A DNA stretch of 64,000 bases from Paralichthys olivaceus (Eukaryota > Chordata > Actinopteri > Pleuronectiformes > Paralichthyidae), in assembly GCF_024713975.1 (NCBI RefSeq), contig NC_091099.1, forward strand, positions 6,884,501 to 6,948,500. The letters are read 5' to 3'. Positions 42,073 to 52,172 of this stretch are shown here, in pieces; the stretch's first letter is position 1, and each line of letters begins with the position of its first letter. The notes under the pieces were generated by a model. The model was not told the DNA's origin and did not search any database. It saw only the letters and a list, made by a program, of their open reading frames with translations. The position numbers were made by a program, and so were the translations under genes.

Positions 42073-42494
42073 GTAATTTATTTATCAGTCTTTGTCTTGT
42101 CCAAGTGTTTTTTATTTTGTTCGTGGTTAAAAGGAGTTCAACGCTTTTTACTGAAATCAGACATCGAGCTGTTAGAAAGACACAAACTTCATGTAAACAC
42201 AACAGTGAACAAACAGCTAGAAAACTTTTATTTGTTTCACTTATTGTATTATTTTATATTTTTCATTCACATTCATCATTTGTATCATTGTGCCTCTTTT
42301 CTTGTGCTCTGTTTTCTGATTTTTTTTGCTCATTGAATGTAACTCTGTGTATGAAATGTGCTGGACAAATAAAATTGACTTCCCTTAAAAAATATTGATG
42401 AAGGGTAAATGTTTATTTTCTACCACTGCTGTTTTCACTTCCCTTTTTCTCATTTGTTTTGTTTGTAATGTCTCTTACATTCAGTTTCCAGACC

Positions 42495-45400
42495 ATGGCA
42501 TTCGAGCTACAGCGCCCCCACGTGGCTGTGGCCTGCCTCCTCGTCATGCACTACCTGGCCGGGGTCCTCTCCATCCCGGACCCCAGAAAGCGGGAGGCCC
42601 TCATCCAGCAGGAGGCCTCTATGCAGACGGGTGGGCAGGTGGTGCTGAGCGATGCTGAGCAGCGTCTTGATTCGCTGCTGTTCAAGATGAAGCAGAGGGA
42701 GGTTCTGGGAGCAGAGTTCCCCCCCGCCCTGCACTTCTTCAAGGCCCGAGACCTCATCAGGACCAGTCCCATCTTCAGCCTACTGCAGAAGATGCCTAAA
42801 GGTCCGTCCAGCGTCACAGTGTTCGATGTGTTTAGAAAAGGTTTTATACACGTCTTGCACTTTGGCCATTGTCTCAGTGGTGGGTCGGTTGTTTTCTTGT
42901 GAGCTGTCGTTTACAATAATAATAATTCTATAATTTACTGTTACTAGGGGGCGCTCTGCACGTCCATGACTTCTCCATGACTGATCCAGAGTGGCTGGTA
43001 AAGAACGCAACCTATCGGCCCCACTGCTACATGTGCTTCACCGACAAACACTCCATCAGGTTCATCTTCTCGCCCCAATGGCCCGAACCTCTGCCGCGCT
43101 GCTCCGACTGGAACCTGCTGGAAAACCTCAGGGCCAAGACCATCAACACCACAGAGCTGGACGACAGGTGAGTCACACTTCGGTGCCGCTGAGACTTCAG
43201 ATAGAACAAAGATGTGATCAAATATCTTGATGAATTTCTTCAATCGTTGATCAGTTGTCACTTGGACTCAAAGGTGAAGTGATTAGATTTCAGTGGTCAA
43301 AGGTCAAAGGTCACAGAAACCTAATATGAATCTGGCAAAAATAATTATGTGGAAATATCTACAAGGTAACTGCACTGGTTGGCAGAGGCATACAATTATT
43401 GGTTGTACATTTTCGTTAAACCCATTAGTGAAGCAAGATGTTTTTTTTTGGAGCAGACGACCATCTGCACCGAAATGCTAAGAAATAAACATTGAGGTTA
43501 ATCTGGTCATAACTGTGTCTTTGTGTCCACAGCATCCTGCGTAACCTGACGATCTTCACGGATCAGGATCCAGAAACTGCTTACCCCAGTCAGGACGTGG
43601 TATGGGACGTGTTTGAACAGAGCTTCTATGCACTGTGGGGTCTGGTCACGTACGCTCCCGTGTTCAGAGACTATTACTACCAAGGCCTGACTGAGTTCTA
43701 CATGGACAACGTCATGTATTTGGAACTACGGGCATTACTCCCAGAGGTGAGCTCATGTCTTCAAGTATTCAGTGTATTCTCCTGTCTATTAGTATAATTG
43801 TTTTTACTTTTTTTGAATACTCAGATATACGAACTGGACGGCAGCACTCACGACGCAGCCTGGACTCTGAAGACCTATCAGGACGTCACCAGACAGTTCA
43901 CAGACGACCACCCAGACTTCTATGGAGCGAGAATCATCTTCACAATCCACAGGTGACTGCTCAGGATGCATTTGTAATTAACTTCACTAGAAGATATCAG
44001 AGGATGTAGGTCACCGATCACACTAACAGAGTTTTCTTCAGGGGAGTGAATATCTCCAGGATGAACGGAGTCGTGGAGACGGCCATGAAGCTACAGAAAG
44101 ACTTCCCAGACATCATGGCTGGTTTTGACCTGGTGGGTAGCAACTGAAGTTATAGTGTGAACAGTGTTGAGCAGCAGAGGGAACAGTGGGCACAGTTTGT
44201 ACTGCTCTTTAATTTCAAGCTCCAGTGTGTAAGATTTAGGTGAAAGGGAACTATTGGTAGGAAAATGTAATGTAGAATAATCCTCATGATATTTTCACTA
44301 AACGTTCAGTTCATTTCATCTAAATTGTATGAATTGTAGTTTTCTTTACCCCAGAAAAGACTCTTTATATTTAAATACTTTATATTTACATCGAGGGGAA
44401 CCTCTCTACAGAGGCCACCATGTTTTTTTTTTACATTAGTCCAGACTGGACAAACTAAAAACCTTTTGAGTTTTAATGACGATTAAAGGCTACCAGAGGT
44501 TCTTTTTCATGTTTGTAGGGAGAGGGTGAGGTGAGGGGTGTTCAGCTGCAACATGAAACTTCAACACTAGATATCACCAAATTCTACACACTGTACCTTT
44601 AATTTACACAACTGTTTACAACTAGAATGACTCAGTACAATGCCAAGGACCAACAGTCCCCTTAATCATCATGCTGCACCACATTTCACCCTCATAGATA
44701 TCAGCATCCTAAATCTAGATCCTAGATCCATGAATTATTTTGATCCAGGGAAATTGAATGGGTTGTTTCTCGGCCCATGTCTCATCCTTCACTAAGTTTT
44801 GTGGTAATCATACAGACAAACAAATCACAACCTCCCTAAAACAGATAAAAATGCAACACATCCATTTCACCGAAAACAAAAGTGTTCACTTTGTCCCTGG
44901 ATGTGCAGGTGGGCCGCGAGGACCTGGGCAGACCGCTGTGGTACTTCAGAGAGGCCTTATCACTGCCGACAGACAGGGGGGTCACGCTTCCTTTCTTTTT
45001 CCACGCTGGAGAGACGGGTGAGGTCATCAGCGTTTGATATGTAAAGTTACTTCGTACTTCATTTTTTACCATAGAAATGAATTTCGAAGCCAGTGGAAAA
45101 ATGTGAATTTTTAAAATATCATCGAAGATACGTTTACTTTTAAAAACAAGAAAGTTAAAAAGTGAGAACCCTTTGGAGAGTTTTGGTTTGAGCTAATGTA
45201 GACAAACGTGTTTAAACTGCTAAAACACAAACTGTTATTGTGTCTTTATTGAACACACCCATTAATGATTCACAGAAAAGTCAGGGAAGTCTTGCATTTG
45301 ATAAGTGGTCAACGTTATTCACGAGTTTTCCTCGGTTTTGAGATCCTTCTCTTGATGCTTCACTTCAGCCGGTGCTACTGGAGAATAGCAGAGACTCAAA

Positions 45401-46448
45401 ATTATTTTTTTTGTAACTCAGAGAAGCTACAACACAAACCTTTAATCTGCTTTTATTGATTGGAGGTTTGCTAACTCCAGATGAAAGGAGCTCACGTACT
45501 CTCTCCAACTTGCCGTGAATTTTGGAATAATGTCAATAAGGACGAGAACAAAACAATGATTTGTGTCATTACTTCAAATATATACTTGTTTAAAATCTGA
45601 GCACATTTTAAGACAACCTCTTAGAAAAGGACAAGCTCCAATTTCAGGGTTCGAATGTTTTACTCTGAGATTTAGTTTTTGGATCACCATGTTTAAGAGA
45701 TACTTTTATGAGAACTCCTTTAAGAGTAAAACTTATTAAATGCGTGATATTGAAAATAATTGTGATACAGTAACAGATCAGTCCATGTATTTCAGCATCG
45801 TTTGATTTGAACTTTTCCTCCACTGCACGCAGACCTCGAGGGCACGGAGGTCGACCAGAACCTGTTGGATGCTCTTTTGTTTAACACCTCACGCATTGGC
45901 CATGGTTTTGCTCTGCCACGCCATCCAGTGGCCAAAGAGATATCCAGGAACAGAGGAGTGGCTGTGGAAGTTTGCCCCATCTCCAACCAGGTGCCTTGTC
46001 ATCTTGTAAACAGAACTCTACACTAAAATGTTGTCCATTTTAATGTCGTCTTATCATATCTTCATTCAGGTGATGATGTTGGTGAAAGATTTGCGAAACC
46101 ATCCAGCAGCTGCTCTGATGTCAGAGAACCACCCGGTGGTCATCAGTTCTGACGACCCCGGCATGTTCGGTGCCTCCGGCCTCTCGTACGACTTCTACGA
46201 AGCTTTTGTGGGCTTCGGTGGGCTGAGGTCCCACTTAGGTTCCCTCAAACAGCTGGCAATAAACTCTATTAGGTGAGGATCGGCTGAGATGTGGTGAACA
46301 CATTTACAATTCATTCAATGAATCCGCCCTCTGACGTGTCACTGTCTATTTCTCCAGGTACAGTTCTTTGACTCCAAATCAACAGGAGAAAGCTCTGGAT
46401 CTGTGGCAGAGGAAATGGGATAAGTTTGTCTCGGAAAATTCCTTTTGA
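42495..46448 (+). CDS. ada2: Adenosine deaminase 2 (ADA2/CECR1, ADGF family), 9 coding exons
   Basis: Coding exons: 42495-42801, 42948-43167, 43533-43746, 43825-43952, 44042-44132, 44909-45017, 45833-45990, 46070-46272, 46358-46448. The total is 1521 nt and 506 residues (human 511), with consistent phases and GT-AG ends. ADA2 is a secreted zinc enzyme converting adenosine and deoxyadenosine to inosine forms. A hydrophobic signal peptide covers residues about 8-26 (cleavage near LS|IPDP). The zinc-binding HVH lies at 107-109, the catalytic HAGE at 352-355 and SSDDPGMFG with paired Asp at 437-438; TRIGHGFAL and EVCPISNQV are also family motifs. The ATG chosen opens the signal peptide right after the UTR intron. 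Teleosts may carry two ADA2 paralogues; which one this is cannot be told here. It lies directly downstream of cecr2, as in human 22q11 linkage. Confidence 0.96.
44216..44602. repeat. 387-bp MITE with TTAA-type inverted termini, copy 2
   Basis: Close relative of 13028-13363, with the same CCAGTGTGTAAGATTTAGGT start and GTAC-CTTTAA end. It carries an extra about 40-bp segment near 44354-44390 absent from copy 1. It sits in ada2 intron 5. Confidence 0.75.
44640..44830 (-). repeat. Dispersed fish repeat fragment (reverse)
   Basis: CATCCTTCACTAAGTTTTGTGG followed by TAATCATACAGACAAACAAA matches the reverse end of the interspersed family seen at 56400 and 59590. It is degenerate and lies within ada2 intron 5. 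Confidence 0.5.
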
Positions 46449-47427
46449 TAAGAGAAAACCTTTTTAAGCTTTTTTTATTGTCAAATTATTTCAGGCATCC
46501 TTTGAGAAAGGAAAATGCCTTTTAGCTCAGGTTATAAATGGTCTGTGAACTGTGCCGGTTTGTGTTTGGAACAAATGTGAAACATTTTAACACTTTACAG
46601 TTGGAAAAGCATAAATAATATGAAATAATAGTTAAATCAATCAAGATTTAAGACAGGGCGTCGAGGGCGATAACTTCTACTACATAAATGAAATAGCTTT
46701 AATCAGAGGGAATCTTGTTGTTTTGGGTTTAATTCAGAATTTAATTCAACACTTTTGTCTTTGCACTTTAAGATTCATGTTTCTGGTCAAATTGCTGAAT
46801 ACTGTTTGATTTGTCTTTGTGGTTTGCTTCTGCTTTGTAATGTCGAGTTCACGCTACACGAGACAAAGCCCAATTCTTCATTTGCAGACAAAAGCTCCTG
46901 GTTGCAGCTAAACAGACGTTGGATCAGCAGTTGTGTAGTGTGAACCTAGAATACGAGTGTACTAGGTAGTTTATTGAAATGGGTGTTAAATCCTGTGGGC
47001 TTTGAAAATAATTCTGAAAAGGACAGTGTTTTTTATTTGATAGGACAGAGAGAATGGAGGAAGACGTGTAGCAAATGGTCTCAGGCTGGAATCAGCCCTG
47101 GGCTGCTGCAGAGGCTTGTAGCCTCATGGGGCGGCAGCTCTACCAGATGGGCTATACACAGCCCCCCCAATATTTTTTATATTCAATTTTTATGTGAATG
47201 TTTTTTTTTCTCATGGGTTTATGAAAGGGACTTGGCTTATGTCAAAGCCGGCCTCAGCCCTTTCTCCCCAAGGTACGGTGAGCTCGATGAGGAGTACTGG
47301 GCGGAGGGTCGTGGTTGTGTTCTTGCTTGGTAACTTGAGCTGCTGAGATCGACTCATGTTCCACTCACGGTCAGAGGAAAAGAGTCTTGGTCTTACTCTT
47401 GGCTCGGGTGCTTCTCCACATCGTCCA
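46449..47427. other. ada2-ribc2 convergent intergenic region
   Basis: The two flanking genes converge here. The region holds a SINE-like element at 47041-47166 and otherwise no recognisable gene. A minus-strand AATAAA (plus TTTATT) lies near 47030 and could end the proximal ribc2 transcript. Confidence 0.5.
47041..47166 (-). repeat. SINE-like element, reverse orientation
   Basis: The plus sequence AGGACAGAGAGAATGGAGGA, then CGTGTAGCAAATGGTC, the B-box-like GGAATCAGCCCTGGGCTGC and CTCTACCAGATGGGCTATAC, reads in reverse as a tRNA-like head. The promoter boxes are degraded. Confidence 0.55.
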
Positions 47428-50400
47428 TCATCGGCTGCAGGTGTTGAAATAAGAGAAGAAGCTGTCGTCGATGCGTCCTCTTTCAATGTCCGGTTTCCTT
47501 AGAATGAAAGTTTAGAGACACAGTGAGACAGTACGCTCTGTGTGGAGTTAAATGAAGAAGTCAAAGTGTTTTCTAAATGTTACTGACTGTTGTCTGTGTG
47601 TTTCAGCCATTTGGATGTTGGTGCTCTGTAGTTGTTGTCTCATCTGCTTGTTAATTTTCGCCTGCTGCCTCTCTATGAGCAGAGCAGAGCGAGCAGAGGC
47701 CAAGTTGTTGCGATGCTGTAGCTCCTCCTCGCGCTTCCTCTCCAATTCTATCCTCTACAGACGCACAGTGAACAAACATGTCAGGATCTTACAGACTGAT
47801 TTTATAAATAAATGATCATAAAAAGCATGTGTGTGTTTTGAGTGTAATTTGTTGCCGTTTTACCTTTTTCTCCTCTATTTGAATTTTCTGGAACTGGAGG
47901 ACCTGCTCCAGAGTCTCTGGAGGGGCTCTCAGATCAGTGCCTGGACACAGACCAGGTACTCCCCACCTGCCCAGGGCAGGATCGACATCCACACCTCTGT
48001 TGTCCTCATCATTACGTTCCTGCTGGCGCTTCTCTGCAGTCTTTGACAAACAGTGAAAATGAGAGTGATTGACAATATCAGTTGAGTTAAAGTTCACTAC
48101 TCAGTTTAAACTTCATACAGTTTAACACAACACTACCACAGAAAGGCAGCGGTCTTAATTAAAGGCTGATATAGGTCATTAAACATCTAGATTTACTCCT
48201 CATACAATGTAAGTGTGAAAAGCAACCATGCAACTTTTTGACATTTAATAGCTTCTAAATGAGTTTGAGTGTTCACTGACTTGCAATAGAAAGAAAGGTG
48301 CCACTTTCATTCCCACTCATCACTCTGAACATTTGTTCTTGCTCTATGTCACTTTAATGAGTGGGTACATGTGCCAGTGTGTTACTGACAGCTTGAACTG
48401 TCAGGATCAGGTCTAGTCGTTAAATAAGTACGGAGCCCCTGAAGTTCCAACAGATTATATTATTTTAATCTTGTGCACACAAGTTACTATAATTATCTCA
48501 ACTATATACTCTAATTATCTTGTGAGCACAAGAAAAAATAAGTTGTGCACACACAGTTAATATTTGTGTAATAAAGATAAACACTAAGTTCCGTTTAAAG
48601 CTTTTAAGAGTTTGTTAATTTCTGAAATATTATGATTGAAACAGAATCATTCCGTCCCCTGAGCCTGTCGACCTTCAGTACGCACAGCGAATGATTCCTG
48701 ACAATCCTGTGTCTCTGTGCAAGAGCGACAAGGATTTCATTGTATGACATTCCCAGATGAAAATAACACTCGATGAGCAGAGTTTTCTCCAGACTTTGGT
48801 ACAAGTCTGGGTGAGAAAACACAACAACTATCAAGATAATAACTTGTGCTCACAAGATAAAAAAAAACAATCTTTTGGGGCTCCGTAAAAAACAGCGTTT
48901 AGCTCTGATATTCAGTGAGGAAACTTAAAATATTTAGAATTCTGAAAGGAGTTTTGTGTATTTGTTACAGCAGCTCTTCTGGTTCAGGAAGCCCGAGGTC
49001 GTAGGCAACTGTTCAACAGCTAAAATATGTGCATCTCAGAGTGTTTCCAAACTTTAGCCCTCTGTTGTTGGTTTAAAGATGTTTTCAAAACAAGTTTCAC
49101 CAACTTCATCAAACAGTCTAAGTGATGGTGTAAGTGGTGACTTAAATTACTTACCTTGGCCAGATTGAACTCTTTAGTGGCAACGGCTTCTGCTCTTCTC
49201 CTCTCCATCTCCTGGCTCTGAAGCTGCAGAGCTCTGTTGTCCATCTCTAATCTCATTCGATCGTCTCGCTGCTCTGGAGGCCAGAGGGCAGGGAGAAAGT
49301 GAGCTTATATTATCTGTGTTTGAGCCGAGAGTGTGTTTCCTCTATGGGCTCAGACAAACCTACCTTCTAGCCTTTGCCGGTGCCTCTCGGCCGCCTGCTC
49401 GCTCTGCTGCTGGTTGAGCCACTCTCTTAACTGCTCCCTCTGCCACTTCAATCGGTTCTCAAAACCGAGGTCTTCACCCTCGAAGACAGGAGGCGATATC
49501 GGTGCATCTTCTGTGTTGTTCAGGTCAAACATCTGCTGGCTCCGAGGCTGCTGGTGCTGCTGCCAGTAGTTGACCAGGTCCATTTGCATTGCACGCTTCT
49601 TCTTCTCTTGTCTGTGATGAAGAATGTCAGCTACATTGCTATTATGGAGAACTTCAGCATCTATAATGTATAGAGATTTTAAAAAAAACACACACAGACA
49701 TGGCATCATTAGAAATTATGAATGATTATGAATGTAAGTGGTAATATGTGGGTACACAGATGTTAATACTAGATTCTGTTTTCACTAAGTGACTGTGAAA
49801 GATTTTTATGTTAAGTTAATCGATATATTTGAATCAATTTGTGAAAATTGTGTTGACATAGTTAAATATTTATATGTTCATGTTTATAGTTATTTTTACA
49901 AATCATTATGTTTAAATATTTACATAGAATGTCACCCTTATAACAGTAAAATAATAATCTGTTGAACTTGTGTGATTGTTCTAAGCAGAACTGATTGGTC
50001 AGTTCAGACTAAACCAACCAACATAAAATTGTCTGGAAGGTTTTAGTTTGAACAGATTATTCTGTTTTAATGAAGTCAAGATAAAGATTTTTACCATAAA
50101 ATGATGTGAATAATATCGTTAACATGAATATTAACTATGTAAGATCATAACCGTTTTTTGTAAATTAACTTTACAATTTATGAATACATTTAAGATCAAA
50201 ATTCCTCAAAACAGGATTATATTCAAATTGCATTCTTTGTAGAGCCCGACCAATACATCAGTCTGAAATGACCCTTTCACATACATAATGGTATGTGCCA
50301 ATGTCAAAATCTTTATATTTTTATATATTTAAATTATACAGAATGCAAAAGGCAGAGTTAAAATATCAAGCCTCAATAATAATTCTATAATATGGGTTTG

Positions 50401-50888
50401 ATGACGACATCCTAGCATTCATTGCCTTAGGTATCGGCCCCACTCTGTCCATATCGGTCAGGTTCTAATCCCCAACTCGGTTGTTTCCTCTTTGTCAAAT
50501 TGTCACATGACACTAACAGATGAACGCTAATGAAACCAGGTCACGTGAACTAACTTAACTCACCATAAGCTTTTTGTTTCTCTTTTTCTGCCACTTCTTG
50601 TTTCTGCTTCTCTTTCACCTGCTTGTCCAGAGCTTCATGGTCAACCTGACAAACACAGCAGCACAAATATCAACTGAAATGATCATATAAACACACGTCT
50701 TCTCATCAGGACTACACATTAGCATACTTAGCTAGTTTAACAGAGAACTGAGGAGTTTTAGCCACTTACTCCGATGGTTCTGAGTTTATCATTAAAAATC
50801 CGCTCTTTTCTTTCAGCCTCTCTGTCGCGACGTCTCTGCAGACTTGCCTTCGCAGAGCGTTCTGCGGCTGATTCAACGACATACATTT
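47428..50888 (-). CDS. ribc2: RIBC2-like ciliary ribbon protein, proximal tandem copy (start codon out of frame)
   Basis: Exons in transcription order: 50888-50770, 50645-50564, 49660-49364, 49273-49155, 48040-47864, 47754-47588, 47497-47428. RIB43A-like proteins line protofilaments of ciliary doublet microtubules. The protein is almost wholly charged helix/coiled coil; [54 protein letters not shown] and the C-terminal FNTCSR (human FNTGSR) fit RIBC2. From exon 2 on, the frame is intact and all splice sites are good. In exon 1 the only plausible ATG (50888) is followed by a 2-nt excess (ATGTATGTGTC versus the expected ATGTATGTC), so it is out of frame, and the in-frame codons upstream reach a stop with no ATG. 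Without the insertion the product would be 342 residues. It is either a recently broken gene, a gene using an unseen upstream exon, or a sequence error. Confidence 0.75.
48429..48890 (-). mobile_element. Small inverted-repeat transposon with integrase-type transposase remnant
   Basis: It starts ACGGAGCCCC and ends GGGGCTCCGT, perfect 10-base inverted termini with TA outside (tACGG...CCGTa). Subterminal blocks ACTTGTGCTCACAAGATAA and its inverse TTATCTTGTGAGCACAAG form a second inverted pair. On the minus strand, 48834-48604 encodes about 76 residues with GMSYNEILVALAQRHRIV. That stretch resembles the N-terminal helix-turn-helix of an integrase-core transposase common in fish genomes. The catalytic core is missing, so this copy is non-autonomous. 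It lies in intron 4 of the proximal ribc2 copy and is absent from the distal copy. Confidence 0.6.
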
Positions 50889-52172
50889 TGAAACACAAAC
50901 TTGAGTCACTCAACTTGAAACCCTGATCACAGCGGATCGTGCACCAGGGAACATAAAAAAACGTACAAGTCCAGAAGCATCTTCATCATCAAAGGTAAAA
51001 GGTCATACCACCATCAAAGAGGATCCAATCCCAAAAGGTGTCTGAGAACCATTAAAGCCTCGGAAGGTGCTTTGATGTGCTAGTTACTGCCAGGCAGGCT
51101 TGGGCTCCTCTCAAACAATAATGGAGCGGGCATGATCACAGCTCGAAACCCTGCGGGGGATGCCTGTGCCAGGTCATGCAAATGTGGCAAGGGATGCAAT
51201 GGTGCATCAGGGCCTACCCTCCCTTTACACTCCAACACCTCCTCCTACAGAAGGTTCAGGTTGTGGAGGTGGGGGTGGGGGTGGGCGCCTCCTGTCCTGA
51301 AGGGGAGTAAACAGCCAGGGGTGGCCCCCAACTGGCACCAGATGATCTCCAATTTACACTGGAAATATTGGGACAATGACAATATGGACGAGAACAGTAG
51401 AATGATCTGTATCATTGGTTCAGATATATGATCTCTCTTCACCATTGTATCGTGGATTTCAGTGAGCACAACTGCAGATATCTCTTAGGGTTCACTTACA
51501 TTTTCTTGTCACTGTAGATCTTAGAGGACGAGCTCCATGTCAGGGTTTGAAGGTTTTAATCATCATGACCAGAATTAAACAAGTTAAACGTTTGAACTTG
51601 ACTTGGAGATTATTGTGATACATTAACAGAGTAGTTTGTGTATTTTTTGCATTATTGTGATAATGTTTTAGATCGAAATCTAAAACAAGGGATCAAGCAA
51701 ACTAACTCCTTCACGTTATATTGCCAGAGAATTCACAGGAGGTCAAGTTTTCCAAGAGGGAAGACCATTAAAAACATTTCAGCAACATAAATCTCTATTT
51801 AGGCTTTTTGATTTTGCTTTTCTTCTACTACACTGGTGCACTGTCATCTTGTAAAAAATACTCTACACTAAAATATTCTTTTCCATTTTAATGTCATCAT
51901 ATACTCATTCACGTGATATTCAATTTTTGTTCTTTATTTAGATTTTTAGCCATCATTGGCAAATAGAAATGTTTAAGAAATGTATTTTATTATTTTAAAC
52001 TGACTGGTTAACATTTTTGCAGCATGGCCAAGATAATTATGAGCAAAGTTTTCAGACATATTAAAATGTTGAGAACTAAATTTTAAATAATTAAACAGCT
52101 GTTTATTGACTGGGTCAGTTTATTCTGTTCTTATCATGTAGCACTGTTGTCGGTGCTTCTCCACATCGTCCA
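50889..52172. other. Spacer between the two ribc2 copies
   Basis: No gene is assigned. A short GC-richer segment at 51120-51320 encodes a Cys-rich peptide (CARSCKCGKGCN) of unknown origin followed by a G-rich tract. A minus-strand AATAAA (plus TTTATT, 52102-52107) lies 66 nt past the distal ribc2 stop. Confidence 0.5.
52102..52107 (-). terminator. ribc2: Polyadenylation signal for distal ribc2 copy
   Basis: Plus TTTATT reads AATAAA on the minus strand, 66 nt past the stop codon. The homology with the proximal copy ends before this point, so the proximal copy lacks this signal. Confidence 0.5.

Noticed and set aside
42459-42494. Upstream in-frame ATG giving an N-terminal extension of ada2
   Set aside because: The extension crosses a good splice acceptor at 42484. 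The ATG at 42495 gives a normal signal peptide.
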